DNA of 64,000 nucleotides from Phycisphaerae bacterium (lineage in GTDB: Bacteria > Planctomycetota > Phycisphaerae > Sedimentisphaerales > SM23-30), in assembly GCA_016342495.1 (NCBI GenBank), contig JAEIOG010000005.1, positions 1 to 64,000 of the forward strand, in the 5' to 3' direction. Made by a program: the position numbers and the translations under genes. This document shows positions 54,066 to 63,798 of the stretch, in pieces; position 1 is the stretch's first letter; each line of letters begins with the position of its first letter. A model generated the notes under the pieces. That model made no database searches. It was given only the letters and a program-made list of their open reading frames with translations, and was not told the origin of the DNA.

Positions 54066-55208
54066 CTACTTCTGACCCATAACAGCCTCATTAATAACCT
54101 TTACTTGATAACACGGATTGTAATAATCATCAATAATTTTATAACAGAGTTCTTTATTATTGCCTTTTTTAATCCATTTTTCGATTTTAACAGCTAAATC
54201 CTCGATATTATCGCCGGCAAAAAAATCACCTGTTTTGTCGGGCTCAATAGCTTCAAATTCCGGGCCTTGTATATCAAATTTATCACTGGTTATAACAGAT
54301 TTGCCATAAATCAATGAATGCATAGCCGTAAGACCAATATTACCGGGAGATATACATATATCGCAAGCCATAATTAATGGCGCTAGTTCCTGTTCATTAT
54401 GGCATTTGCCATAAAACACGACTTTATCTTGCAAATCAAGCTCTTTTGCCAACGATCTAAGATTATCAGTTTCACTGCCATCGCCTATAAATAATAGATT
54501 GGCATTAATTCTTTTTTTGGCAAGTAAATGCATAGCTTGCAAAATCATATTCAATTTTTTGCTTTTAATCAGCCTGCCAATAAAAAATAATGCCGGCAAT
54601 TCCGGATTAGCAAAGATTTTACCTCGCAGGTCTTTTACTTGTTGTTCGTCAATAGCATCTCTTGCCTGAATTTGTTTATCATAATCCAGCGAATTATAAA
54701 CCACATAAAGATTATCAGGCGAAAAACCTTTGTCTATCATAATCTTTCTGGCTCGATTACCATAAAGCAACATAGCATTTGCTAATTTATAGAAGGTTTT
54801 CCTAATTAACCCTTTTATGCCATTCTCATTTCGCAGAAAGCCATGCGACCACATCAAGGTTCGCTTGCCCATTAATCTAGCAAGACTACAACTAAACCAG
54901 GTTGAGATATATTGAGCATCACCAAGATAAATAATACAATCAAATTCTTTGCTAAAGGCTAATTTTACAATACTTGTTTGCCAGAGAAAATTACGACAAT
55001 AAAAATTTTTAACAAAATGCCAACGCAAACCACCTTTTTCTATTGGCAATGAAGCTTTAGCAGGATCTATAACTTCAACAGAATTAAAAGTATTACTCTC
55101 ATCAGAAAAAAAGGTATATTCAATATCATCAGATTCATGGCAAAGACGATGAAATATTGGTTCTCTATAGTGTGCTAACACTTGATATACAACAGCAACT
55201 TTTTTCAT
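54066..55208 (-). CDS. GT4-type glycosyltransferase
   Basis: A 380-residue GT-B glycosyltransferase (KKVAVVYQVLAHYREPIFHRL at the N-terminus; LPALFFIGRLIKSKKLNMILQAM and NLLFIGDGSE in the C-terminal domain; CDICISPGNIGLTAMHSLIYGKSVITS for nucleotide-sugar binding). It is probably cytoplasmic and adds one sugar of the polysaccharide repeat. The donor cannot be told. No strong ribosome site is seen. Confidence 0.87.
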   Translation of the reverse strand: MKKVAVVYQVLAHYREPIFHRLCHESDDIEYTFFSDESNTFNSVEVIDPAKASLPIEKGGLRWHFVKNFYCRNFLWQTSIVKLAFSKEFDCIIYLGDAQYISTWFSCSLARLMGKRTLMWSHGFLRNENGIKGLIRKTFYKLANAMLLYGNRARKIMIDKGFSPDNLYVVYNSLDYDKQIQARDAIDEQQVKDLRGKIFANPELPALFFIGRLIKSKKLNMILQAMHLLAKKRINANLLFIGDGSETDNLRSLAKELDLQDKVVFYGKCHNEQELAPLIMACDICISPGNIGLTAMHSLIYGKSVITSDKFDIQGPEFEAIEPDKTGDFFAGDNIEDLAVKIEKWIKKGNNKELCYKIIDDYYNPCYQVKVINEAVMGQK

Positions 55209-55250
55209 AATATATTAATAATCTCTAAAAAAATAAAATATAGAAGTGAA

Positions 55251-56474
55251 TCAGTCAGAAGTGATAATTTCTAAATAATTCTCATACAACACATTTCTAT
55301 CAAAAACATCGCTGGCCTGACTGGCCGAAGAGGTTTTCATTGCTGCCAGCATTATATCATCGTTTAAGATTTTCATAATAGCATCAGCACAACTTTGGAC
55401 ATTGCCAGCTTGATAGTCAAGGCCACAGTGGGCATTTTCCACAATTTGGCTACATTGGCCGGGGATGGTATTTAATACCGCAAGCCCAGCGGCGAAATAG
55501 TAGAATATTTTGTTCGGCAGATAAATCATGGCTTGGGGAAAACTGGCATTAAAGCCAATATCACACTGGCTAAGTAAATATGCCCATTGAGGAAAATCCA
55601 GGAAACCGGTTTGTATTACGCTGTCAGATTGATATTCATTGATAATATTTTTCAATTCATCGGCGAGTTGGCCCCTGCCGGTAATGAATAATTTAGCTTT
55701 GCACGGAAGCTTAGATTCAACTTCAAGAAAAGCTTTGGCCAAAGTAAGACAATCATAACTGACATTTAAGCTACCGGTATAAGCAAACCAAATTTCATCA
55801 TAGGGTTTAGTGTACTGTTCACAAATCCCAGCTTTGGCAGATTCGTTAAACTGTTGCAGGTCGATACCCAGCGGAACGGTAGTCTTAGCCACGGGATTGG
55901 CTCCCAATTGAATAGCCCGGTTGACATATTGATCGGCCACGCCAACAATAGCATCGGCATTTCGATAAGCATAAGCCGAAGCCCGATGCCAGGGATAGAA
56001 GCCCGTGGCAAGCAATAATTTTACAACTTTTGGGCCTAGGCGATAAAAAGTTTCGGGCCAAAGGTCCTGAATATCAACGATTGATTTGACATTTAATTTT
56101 TTTGCGGTTTTAACTGCCGCTTGGGCCAGAAATGGTGGAGGGGCACTGGCCAAGATAATATCGGGTTTATTGTGCATTGCCGCAATTTTATTAAATTGTT
56201 TTGCCAATACCATATGATTCCAAAGTCTTTTTATGCTGATATTCTTTGAATAACTGGGTGATTCCAAAAAGACCAGATTGATACCAAGAGAATCGCAGGT
56301 TTCTTTTAAGGCCACCTGATCAACAGGTTTTTTAAATCTATGGCTAAAGCTACTGGTCCACCAGGTCACCGCATGGCCACGGGCAACAAGCATCCGGGCA
56401 AGGGTTGCATAACGCCCCTCTTGTTCGGGGTCGCCGGGCAGTGGATCAAATGGATTAACAAGCCAGATATGCAT
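55251..56474 (-). CDS. GT4-type glycosyltransferase
   Basis: A 407-residue protein beginning MHIWLVNPFDPLPGDPEQEGRYATLAR, typical of WcaI/WbuB-like GT4 enzymes, with SIVDIQDLWPETFYRLG and the C-terminal NKIFYYFAAGLAVLNTIPGQ. The ATG at 56474 gives the standard start; the track start four codons earlier is TTG. It lies 15 bases from the upstream glycosyltransferase. Confidence 0.87.
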   Translation of the reverse strand: MHIWLVNPFDPLPGDPEQEGRYATLARMLVARGHAVTWWTSSFSHRFKKPVDQVALKETCDSLGINLVFLESPSYSKNISIKRLWNHMVLAKQFNKIAAMHNKPDIILASAPPPFLAQAAVKTAKKLNVKSIVDIQDLWPETFYRLGPKVVKLLLATGFYPWHRASAYAYRNADAIVGVADQYVNRAIQLGANPVAKTTVPLGIDLQQFNESAKAGICEQYTKPYDEIWFAYTGSLNVSYDCLTLAKAFLEVESKLPCKAKLFITGRGQLADELKNIINEYQSDSVIQTGFLDFPQWAYLLSQCDIGFNASFPQAMIYLPNKIFYYFAAGLAVLNTIPGQCSQIVENAHCGLDYQAGNVQSCADAIMKILNDDIMLAAMKTSSASQASDVFDRNVLYENYLEIITSD

Positions 56475-56489
56475 AAGTAAGTTCAATCT

Positions 56490-57608
56490 CTAATTAAGAC
56501 ATTTTTGGTAACATTTGAGTAAATTTTTAAATTCAATATTCCAATTATATTTTTCACGGATGGCTTCATATCCAGCCCGACTCATTCTTTCTAGAGTCTC
56601 AGGGTCATCAAGCATTTCAGAGCAGACTTTGGTTATCTGGTCGATATCAAGTGGATTAACCATACGGCCACTGCCAACACCATCGACATACGGTCGCCAA
56701 AGTTCAAAGTCTGAGGCAAGAGTCGGCACGCCTACCATCATATATTCGAGAATTTTGGTAGCAAGACATGAAGTGTAATTTGGTTCGGGTAAAAGTATAC
56801 ACAAGCCAATAGTAGCCTTAGAGACTATTGGCATAGCCTGATCCCAGGGGATTCTACCAGCGATCTTCACACAATCATGTAATTGATGTTTTTCAATATA
56901 ATCATTCATTTTTTTACCAAGGGCCGGATTGTAATGGCCAATGAGAATCATAGTGAACTGTCGGCCTGAATTTTTCAGATTTTTGGCTAATTGTAGGTAA
57001 AGCATCACGCCGCGAATTTCTTCGAGAGCACCAATATAAACAATTGAGGGTATCGTATTGCTTTGCTTATTTTCCTGCTGGAAATCATTAACGATAACCG
57101 GATAATTCTGCACCAGGAAAGCCCTGTCAGGATAATCTTCCTTACTTTTGGCATTGGCAACTATGATCTGCTGGCCAACAAGAAAAATCGATTCGGCAAA
57201 ACTATAAATATAACCAACGGCCTTACGACACCATTTAGGTAAATAAGCTTTACTCATTACCTGGCGGGTAAAGGTTTCATGTATATCAAAAATAACCGCT
57301 TTCGTAAAAAAACATCTTAAAATAAAGCCAACAAAGATGAGTTCGGGGTCATGATAATGAATAATTTTCGCCTTGGTTTTAAGGGCCTTGGCCATCACTA
57401 CCCAAGGCATAAAAATCATACGAAACAATCTGCTTTTCACAGGTTTTAAGGCATGAACATGAACATTATTTTTTTTGCAATCATTTTCCGCTGTTATAAC
57501 AAGATGGACTTCATAGCCATTAGCCGCCAGAGACATACATTCCCGGTAGAATATACGGACATCATCATCATGATGAACAGTTGAGATGTGGCAGATGACT
57601 GGTTGCAT
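56490..57608 (-). CDS. GT4-type glycosyltransferase
   Basis: A 372-residue protein (MQPVICHISTVHHDDDVRIF, IIHYHDPELIFVG, IVYIGALEEIRGVMLYLQLAK, LATKILEYMMVGVPTLASDF). The last segment supplies the conserved Glu for nucleotide-sugar binding. The ATG at 57608 avoids overlap with the upstream GT2 gene, whose stop is at 57616. The ribosome site is poor, so translation may be coupled. Confidence 0.86.
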   Translation of the reverse strand: MQPVICHISTVHHDDDVRIFYRECMSLAANGYEVHLVITAENDCKKNNVHVHALKPVKSRLFRMIFMPWVVMAKALKTKAKIIHYHDPELIFVGFILRCFFTKAVIFDIHETFTRQVMSKAYLPKWCRKAVGYIYSFAESIFLVGQQIIVANAKSKEDYPDRAFLVQNYPVIVNDFQQENKQSNTIPSIVYIGALEEIRGVMLYLQLAKNLKNSGRQFTMILIGHYNPALGKKMNDYIEKHQLHDCVKIAGRIPWDQAMPIVSKATIGLCILLPEPNYTSCLATKILEYMMVGVPTLASDFELWRPYVDGVGSGRMVNPLDIDQITKVCSEMLDDPETLERMSRAGYEAIREKYNWNIEFKNLLKCYQKCLN

Positions 57609-57615
57609 TTGAATA

Positions 57616-58512
57616 TTAATTTTTGGTATCCACTTTACGTTCAAAGACGGGAACTTCAAGTTCAAAAAACTTTTTAACAGCTTGTCTTTTACAGACGTTG
57701 CGTTTAGACAAAGTATATGGTAATGAAATCAAAACATATGAAACAGCTTTGACGTATTGCAAAAAAGTACCTTGCACTACTCCCCAGCGAAAATCGGACA
57801 ATACCCTTCTTGCCAAATATTTCCACATTAAAAAACCAGGAAAGAGCCTTGTAATAACAAGCATATTATTTCTAAATCTCAAATATGCCCATTTTTTACT
57901 TGTGCTACTGCCAATTCTAGGATGCCACATAATAATATCAGGCTGAGCAACTATTCTATAGCCAGCATCAAGGAACTTAAATGACAGATATGTTTCTTCT
58001 GCATAAAGGAAAAAATCTTCAGGATAAAGTCCGGTTTTCTTCAAAGCGTCAGCACCAAAAGCAGATACACCACCACGAAAAAGTCCTACATCTTGAATTG
58101 AGTCACTGGGCACACGCTCTTGTTCAAGCGGTTCATCAACAAAACGCTGGGTAAAAGCCACAACCCCAACATTGTCTTCTTTTTCAAAAACGTCAACAAT
58201 AAGTCTAACAGCATTATCTTCGAGATATCCATCATCATCAATATTAATAATGATATCCCCCGTGGAATTCGCATAAATATGATTCCTGCCACCGGGACAT
58301 CCTAGATTTCTCGGCAAACATACCAATTTAATATCGGGATATTTTTGACGGATGAACTCTGCGGTACCATCTGTAGATGCAGCATCAACAACAATAATTT
58401 CGATTTCGTAACTATCAATTTCTTTCTGGCTATACACAGAGTCGATAGCTTTAGCCACAGTATCTTTTCGATTATATGTTAATATTCCAGCTGTGATCTT
58501 TTTTATTTTCAT
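57616..58512 (-). CDS. GT2-family glycosyltransferase
   Basis: A 298-residue inverting GT-A enzyme (AGILTYNRKDTVAKAIDSVYSQ, IIVVDAASTDGTAEFI, GDIIINIDDDGYLED with the DxD metal site, DFFLYAEETYLSFKFLDAGY). Rhamnosyl-like GT2 members share this form. GGAG sits 10 bases before the chosen ATG. The C-terminal segment has one or two weakly hydrophobic stretches. It adds one sugar of the repeat unit. Confidence 0.9.
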   Translation of the reverse strand: MKIKKITAGILTYNRKDTVAKAIDSVYSQKEIDSYEIEIIVVDAASTDGTAEFIRQKYPDIKLVCLPRNLGCPGGRNHIYANSTGDIIINIDDDGYLEDNAVRLIVDVFEKEDNVGVVAFTQRFVDEPLEQERVPSDSIQDVGLFRGGVSAFGADALKKTGLYPEDFFLYAEETYLSFKFLDAGYRIVAQPDIIMWHPRIGSSTSKKWAYLRFRNNMLVITRLFPGFLMWKYLARRVLSDFRWGVVQGTFLQYVKAVSYVLISLPYTLSKRNVCKRQAVKKFFELEVPVFERKVDTKN

Positions 58513-58535
58513 CGGCAAAATACTCCACATTTAAA

Positions 58536-59687
58536 TTAACTATCAATGCTTTCATCAATAGTTAAAGCTGATTTCAAATACGCTTCTGCTTTCAATGTTT
58601 CAGATTCAATAATAGCATTTGTACTTGAATAATCAATTTTCTGCTCCAATATGTGTTCTATTTCATTGGGATGTTTAACAATCCTATCTGTCAATTCAAA
58701 TTGTTTCAACAATGAACCTAATTTATTAGCATTTGAATCACGAATAATTGTACAAAAATTTCTATTATATTTCATAGAAAAAATTGACCCATGGAAAGTA
58801 TCAGTTACGATATAATCAGCATAAGCAAAATATGCTAAAAGCTCAAAAGGATCTATCGGAGTTATGCATTTATCACTCCAAACATAATATGAATATAAAG
58901 AAATAATTTGCTTATTTTTTGATTTGGCATATTTCTTAATTGCATTAATAGTCGCTGAATCAGTTATTCTTCCTTGATATGTATATACAATCAAATAATC
59001 TTTTTCTGGAACATCATCAGGTAAATAAGCATCAAAATTATAAATAATTACTGGATCAACACATAATTCCGATTTGTTGCCAGTCAACTGTTTTATTGAT
59101 TCGGAAGAATTCTCATCTCTTACTGATATTTCAGAGATATTAGAAAGTGCCTCCTGTATTCTTTCTTTTAACCCCAGTTTTTCTAAATCCGATACTGTCG
59201 TATACCCAAAAGAAGCAGCATAAGAAATAACTTTTTTCGCATTTATCCCTTCCCCGAATAATTGCATAGTGCGGTTCAAAGAGTTGGCTTGCGTGCAATT
59301 AAATACCTCATCACTACCAATAATGACTACATCAAATTCCTTTTCATATTCATATTTTGATGGGTCAATCCCCAAAATCGGCAGAAAATCATTGTCATAC
59401 TTATGAGCGAAATCTTTTTGAAAAGCAACACTTTTAAGACGAGCGAAGAACTGTCCTTTTATCGTATAAAGAAAAGCAAGCCAAAGCAAGCTAAGCTTTC
59501 TTTTAAACGCTGAGCCTTTACTTTTGTTAAGTTCAAACAATTCTTCATTAGTCAAGCCCACGCCAGATTTTACATCCAGAAAAGAACAATCATGTCCTAA
59601 GTCCTCAACCTTTTTTTTAAGAGCAAAAGCCTGTAGAAATGACCCCCAATTCCTCACTCTTTGCATTGATAATATACCAACTTTCAT
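58536..59687 (-). CDS. Polysaccharide pyruvyl transferase-family protein
   Basis: A 383-residue protein of the CsaB/WcaK-like PS_pyruv_trans family (KVGILSMQRVRNWGSFLQAFALKK, VIIGSDEVFNCTQ, DYIVTDTFHGSIFSMKYN). The family transfers pyruvyl groups from phosphoenolpyruvate to sugar hydroxyls. The start overlaps the stop of the FrhB-like gene by four bases (ATGA), so the two are translationally coupled. AAAGGAAAA is the ribosome site. Confidence 0.88.
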   Translation of the reverse strand: MKVGILSMQRVRNWGSFLQAFALKKKVEDLGHDCSFLDVKSGVGLTNEELFELNKSKGSAFKRKLSLLWLAFLYTIKGQFFARLKSVAFQKDFAHKYDNDFLPILGIDPSKYEYEKEFDVVIIGSDEVFNCTQANSLNRTMQLFGEGINAKKVISYAASFGYTTVSDLEKLGLKERIQEALSNISEISVRDENSSESIKQLTGNKSELCVDPVIIYNFDAYLPDDVPEKDYLIVYTYQGRITDSATINAIKKYAKSKNKQIISLYSYYVWSDKCITPIDPFELLAYFAYADYIVTDTFHGSIFSMKYNRNFCTIIRDSNANKLGSLLKQFELTDRIVKHPNEIEHILEQKIDYSSTNAIIESETLKAEAYLKSALTIDESIDS

Positions 59688-60838
59688 AGTTTTTTTCCTT
59701 TGCGAAACTTAATTATGATGTCTACTTTCTGCATTATTTTTCTTGTAATCGCAACATATCTATATATACTCGCAAGCGATTTGCCTTTTGCCAAATCTTT
59801 TAAAACCTTAGTCCGTAAAAAGAGTTTTTTTAACCTATGTATCATTTGACCTTCTGAGACAATATCAACTAACTCTTCTTTGATCTCACAAGAACTATAT
59901 AATTTCCCTAAAACCTCTGCCCCCTTTTCGGTGTTTATTAAAACCGCAGAAAGTCCTTTGTCAATATTGCTATATTTTTCACTCCAAAGGTCCCCTATCC
60001 TTATGTCAGCGGCACTCTGAGTTCCTTTAAACTTACATTTATCATAACAAACAGCATTAAGACAAATATTGCCGAGAAAAAATCGATAAAATAGGTTATT
60101 ATCTTTTAACAATGAAGAAAAAATTTCCTTTTGCTCAGATTTCACCACCATCGCCCAGGAATTTCTTCCATGTCCATTTCTTTTATCTCGAAATGTCACA
60201 TCATCTATTGTGCTAATTTTGTTTGTTTTTTTAATAGAATTCAAATAATTATCCCACAAATGATATGAAGGAACACCATGACAGAAGAAATCCACAAGCA
60301 CAAAGTTTTTTTCTTTTTTTCGTAGCTTAATCCATCTTGCAAAAGAATCGATCTGACATGGCGTTCCAAAAACAACCCATTTATCGTTAATGTCGATCTT
60401 TTTAAAAGCATCAACAGTATAACTCTGTAGATATTTCGAACCTTTTGATTTTTCAAAACCACAAACATTATCAGCCACAAAATGCTCTGCTCTATTATCT
60501 TTGCTTGAATATTTCACCCCACAAGCTTGAAAACCTTGGCCAAACAATTCTTTCGATATTTCAAATCCAACCCCACCCGATGAACAACTCTTACATACCT
60601 GCCCATCTTTACTGCTAACAACATATCCTTTGATATCTATGGGGTCTCTTGCTAGCCCATCATTTAAAAAGGAACAAACTTTTTCGCATAAGCCACATTG
60701 GGTGCAGTTATCTTCCCTTGCAATCACAGGAACATAAGAACCTTCACTAGAAAGTTCAATTCTGATAACATCCACAGGACATACAACTGAACATAAACCA
60801 CAACCGTAGCATGAATTTAATTGTTTTATTTTTTCCAT
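59684..60838 (-). CDS. FrhB/F420-hydrogenase-beta-like 2x[4Fe-4S] protein of polysaccharide clusters
   Basis: A 384-residue cytoplasmic protein. N-terminal bacterial ferredoxin domain with CYGCGLCSVVCP and CTQCGLCEKVC, then FrhB N- and C-terminal domains (KDGQVCKSCSSGGVGFEIS, VVFGTPCQIDSFARW, DFFCHGVPS, TQSAADIRIGDLW). True FrhB binds FAD and reduces F420 or quinone-like acceptors. In exopolysaccharide clusters this family is repeatedly paired with pyruvyl transferases, but its reaction is not established. Confidence 0.87.
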   Translation of the reverse strand: MEKIKQLNSCYGCGLCSVVCPVDVIRIELSSEGSYVPVIAREDNCTQCGLCEKVCSFLNDGLARDPIDIKGYVVSSKDGQVCKSCSSGGVGFEISKELFGQGFQACGVKYSSKDNRAEHFVADNVCGFEKSKGSKYLQSYTVDAFKKIDINDKWVVFGTPCQIDSFARWIKLRKKEKNFVLVDFFCHGVPSYHLWDNYLNSIKKTNKISTIDDVTFRDKRNGHGRNSWAMVVKSEQKEIFSSLLKDNNLFYRFFLGNICLNAVCYDKCKFKGTQSAADIRIGDLWSEKYSNIDKGLSAVLINTEKGAEVLGKLYSSCEIKEELVDIVSEGQMIHRLKKLFLRTKVLKDLAKGKSLASIYRYVAITRKIMQKVDIIIKFRKGKKL

Positions 60839-60864
60839 TACAACTCTTAAATGCTATAGAACTT

Positions 60865-62385
60865 TTATTTATTACGTGACAAAAATGATTTAAGCAATGT
60901 CTTTTCGTCTCTATTAATAAACACGAAATAACAAGAAGGAAAATATACTATTGCACCGATAATGGCAACAATAGCTAACCTTGGCATTGTTGCCAAGAAA
61001 AAATAATTACATAATAATTTTGCTAAAGCAAATACAATTGCAAATGCAATGCAACCAGCAACTATTTCCATAAAATATGTTTTCTTAGAAGTACCCGTTA
61101 TTATCGCAGCGTATATAGTTGTAAAAAATAAATTTTTAATTGTTAAACAAATCAACAGTGAAATCCCGACACCATACAGGCCTAAATCAGTGTTCGTAAC
61201 AAGAATTATTGACAACAATGCATTAACAAACCCTAAAACTAAAGTAACTAAAGCAGGTAGTTTGGCCTTATTCAGCCCTCTAAAAATTGCACTGCATGGT
61301 CTTGTTGAAATCGACACCAACCATGGTATCATAATGATCAAGAGCAATGGTGCTAAATCTACAAATTCATCACCAAGCCATCTTTGCAACACCGGATTAG
61401 CTAGCCCACACACCAAACCTATTGGATATGCCATAATCAAACAAATAAACTTCAATGTTCTTTTTAATTGCATAGCAAGCAAAACAAATTCATTTTTAGC
61501 AATATATTTATATGCAATCGGAGCAAAGACATTGGTTATCGAAGCGCCTAATAATGAGAATAACATAACAAGCTCAGCAATTGGACCGTATTGACCTCCC
61601 TGTTCAGAACCAAGAAAAACATTAATCACTATATAAGTAATGCTAATATAGAAAATAGCCCCTACAGACTCAACAACAATCCACGCACTCAAGCCACTCA
61701 TTTGCTTCAGTGCCTTACGACTAAATAACCGAGGATTGATAGTCAATTGTGGCACAAGTTGTCTGGAAATAATCATGAACGATATCAGCAAAAATAGTGC
61801 CATTGTCAAATAGGAAATCCCAAAATACACCAGCGAAGGTTTCAAACAGACAAAGCAAATAACCAAAACCCCAACTCTTAATGATTTACCAAGAACCTGA
61901 TTTATATTCTGTAAGTAAAATTTATTGGTTATCATAATGCTGACCATAAATGGACTTGATATTGCCATAATAAATGAACCTACAATAACCATAAAACAAA
62001 GCCAACTAGAAGCAAGTTCGTGGCCTGGAGGAACATTAAAAAAATAGCTAAAACACACAGAAATAACAATAACAGGGACAAACAACCCTCCACACAAAAG
62101 TAAAAGAGCTCCTAGTGCCGTATTAAAATAAATATTGCTCTCAACAAGGTCGTCTTTATTAAAGCTTACAGTAACAAATCTCCCTACTGATTGCGAGATA
62201 GAACTTGTTAATAAGTTAAAATACGTTATTAATGAAGTAACAAGAGGTATTATGCCATATACTTCAACTTCTAATGTTTTTATCAAATAAGGAGTAAGCC
62301 AAATGGTAATAATAGCGCTAATAAAAATTGCCAGAAAATTGCTGCCAACATTTATAATTAGGTTTTTCTTAGCATTAGTGGACAT
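60865..62385 (-). CDS. wzx: Wzx-like polysaccharide flippase
   Basis: A 506-residue membrane protein with about 14 hydrophobic segments, beginning KKNLIINVGSNFLAIFISAIITIWLTPYLIKTLEVEVYGI, the classical start of MOP-superfamily flippases. It carries undecaprenyl-linked repeat units across the inner membrane. The C-terminal half contains FRGLNKAKLPALVTLVLGFVNA. It lies between the FrhB-like gene and the polymerase gene. The ribosome site is weak. Confidence 0.9.
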   Translation of the reverse strand: MSTNAKKNLIINVGSNFLAIFISAIITIWLTPYLIKTLEVEVYGIIPLVTSLITYFNLLTSSISQSVGRFVTVSFNKDDLVESNIYFNTALGALLLLCGGLFVPVIVISVCFSYFFNVPPGHELASSWLCFMVIVGSFIMAISSPFMVSIMITNKFYLQNINQVLGKSLRVGVLVICFVCLKPSLVYFGISYLTMALFLLISFMIISRQLVPQLTINPRLFSRKALKQMSGLSAWIVVESVGAIFYISITYIVINVFLGSEQGGQYGPIAELVMLFSLLGASITNVFAPIAYKYIAKNEFVLLAMQLKRTLKFICLIMAYPIGLVCGLANPVLQRWLGDEFVDLAPLLLIIMIPWLVSISTRPCSAIFRGLNKAKLPALVTLVLGFVNALLSIILVTNTDLGLYGVGISLLICLTIKNLFFTTIYAAIITGTSKKTYFMEIVAGCIAFAIVFALAKLLCNYFFLATMPRLAIVAIIGAIVYFPSCYFVFINRDEKTLLKSFLSRNK

Positions 62386-62391
62386 ATGATA

Positions 62392-63768
62392 TCATTCAAT
62401 ATTAAGTGTATTTAAATCATTACCGTTGCAATAACTGTAAAAGTGATATTGCTTACGCTGATAGCTTATTCCACATAAAATCCCCATATAAGCAGCCCAG
62501 ATAGCGACTAACTCTACATTCCACAAGAAGTCTGCTGTTAATTCAAAAATCAAATGATTAACCAAGGCAGCTACCCCCATATAAACTATAGCCTTTTGCA
62601 GTTGCCTTGTTTCATTCAAACAACTAGAAACTCCTATAATGATTAAATATATAAGAAGCGACAGGTAAAGAATTGCACCTATTATACCGGTCCGAAGCAA
62701 CATCATGATATACCCGTTATCTGATAATTGAAAGGTAATTCTTGAAGCTCCCTCACCAAAAACAATGGATTCCTTGGCTGCTTCAAAACTTTTTTCCCAA
62801 AGGGCATAACGAGAGTAAATACCTTCCTCAACAGCACCTTCCTGGCCAGCTAAAACATCTTTTACTCTTTCATTCAAAGGTAAACTATGAATATTTACTT
62901 TGACCAAAAAATATAAGACAATAACCATAAACATCACAAATAAAATCCCAATTTTTGAATTCCCCTTCAAAGACATAATTAATACCATAAATGTTACAAT
63001 TACAAAAGCACCTAATGAAGTCCTTGAACCGGTAGTAATCAAAACAGCAAAACCTATAAATAAGTACAAAACAATATGCCAAAATCGATATCTTCCCTTT
63101 AGGTATATTGCAGAAGTAAGTGATGTAGTACCCAAAAAAACAAGTCCATATCCAAACATATTAGGATTACCAAAAGTACCTGCAACCCTCGAATAAATAC
63201 TGCTTGTTTCGATTTCCAGTCTCGTATATTCTACAGCATAAAGTTTTTCGATAATACCTGAAGCCATATACGGGAAAAACTTCTGCACGAAAGCCAATAA
63301 ACCTGCTAGAAAAACCCAGCTCATTATCCAGAAAGCAAATTGCCTCACCTGCTTATCTTTCCAGACAAAAGAAGAAGCTACCGAAGCAATCACAACCGCC
63401 CTGACAAAAGATACCGCCAAATTAAAATCTTTCAAAAAAAATGGTATCTTTCCAATAGCCACATTTATAAAAGTTGAAATAACAAGCACAAAAGTCAATA
63501 AAAGCATTAAAATACTAAAAACTTTATTAGCCGAAGAAAAAATGAACCCATTTTGATATCTTCCCAAATACAATCTGCTAAAGAAAAGGTAGACAATTAT
63601 AAAATCTACCACTCGAAAGGGGGGAAGTGACATAGTTGGCGTAGACCTGGGACCAAAGAACAACATACCCAAAAGCAAAGCAGCCCAAAAGCCATCGTGC
63701 TTAATCTTATTCTCATAGACAGGGTCATCGTAGCTCAGAAATGTATTATCCAACATATTATTCATCAT
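62392..63768 (-). CDS. O-antigen ligase/polymerase (Wzy-like) membrane protein
   Basis: A 458-residue membrane protein with 10-12 hydrophobic segments and a large hydrophilic loop near residues 285-335 (LPLNERVKDVLAGQEGAVEEG followed by SRYALWEKSFEAAKESIVFGEG), typical of the Wzy_C/O-antigen ligase family. FGNPNMFGYGLVFLGTTSL resembles the family's conserved NPN motif. It polymerises or ligates repeat units on the periplasmic side. Start choice among three early Met codons is uncertain. Confidence 0.85.
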   Translation of the reverse strand: MMNNMLDNTFLSYDDPVYENKIKHDGFWAALLLGMLFFGPRSTPTMSLPPFRVVDFIIVYLFFSRLYLGRYQNGFIFSSANKVFSILMLLLTFVLVISTFINVAIGKIPFFLKDFNLAVSFVRAVVIASVASSFVWKDKQVRQFAFWIMSWVFLAGLLAFVQKFFPYMASGIIEKLYAVEYTRLEIETSSIYSRVAGTFGNPNMFGYGLVFLGTTSLTSAIYLKGRYRFWHIVLYLFIGFAVLITTGSRTSLGAFVIVTFMVLIMSLKGNSKIGILFVMFMVIVLYFLVKVNIHSLPLNERVKDVLAGQEGAVEEGIYSRYALWEKSFEAAKESIVFGEGASRITFQLSDNGYIMMLLRTGIIGAILYLSLLIYLIIIGVSSCLNETRQLQKAIVYMGVAALVNHLIFELTADFLWNVELVAIWAAYMGILCGISYQRKQYHFYSYCNGNDLNTLNIE

Positions 63769-63798
63769 ATAATCTCATTACTTCCATAAAAATAATTT

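Noticed and set aside
61049-61594. 181-aa plus-strand ORF
   Set aside because: Antisense shadow of the Wzx flippase gene; composition mirrors the membrane helices opposite.
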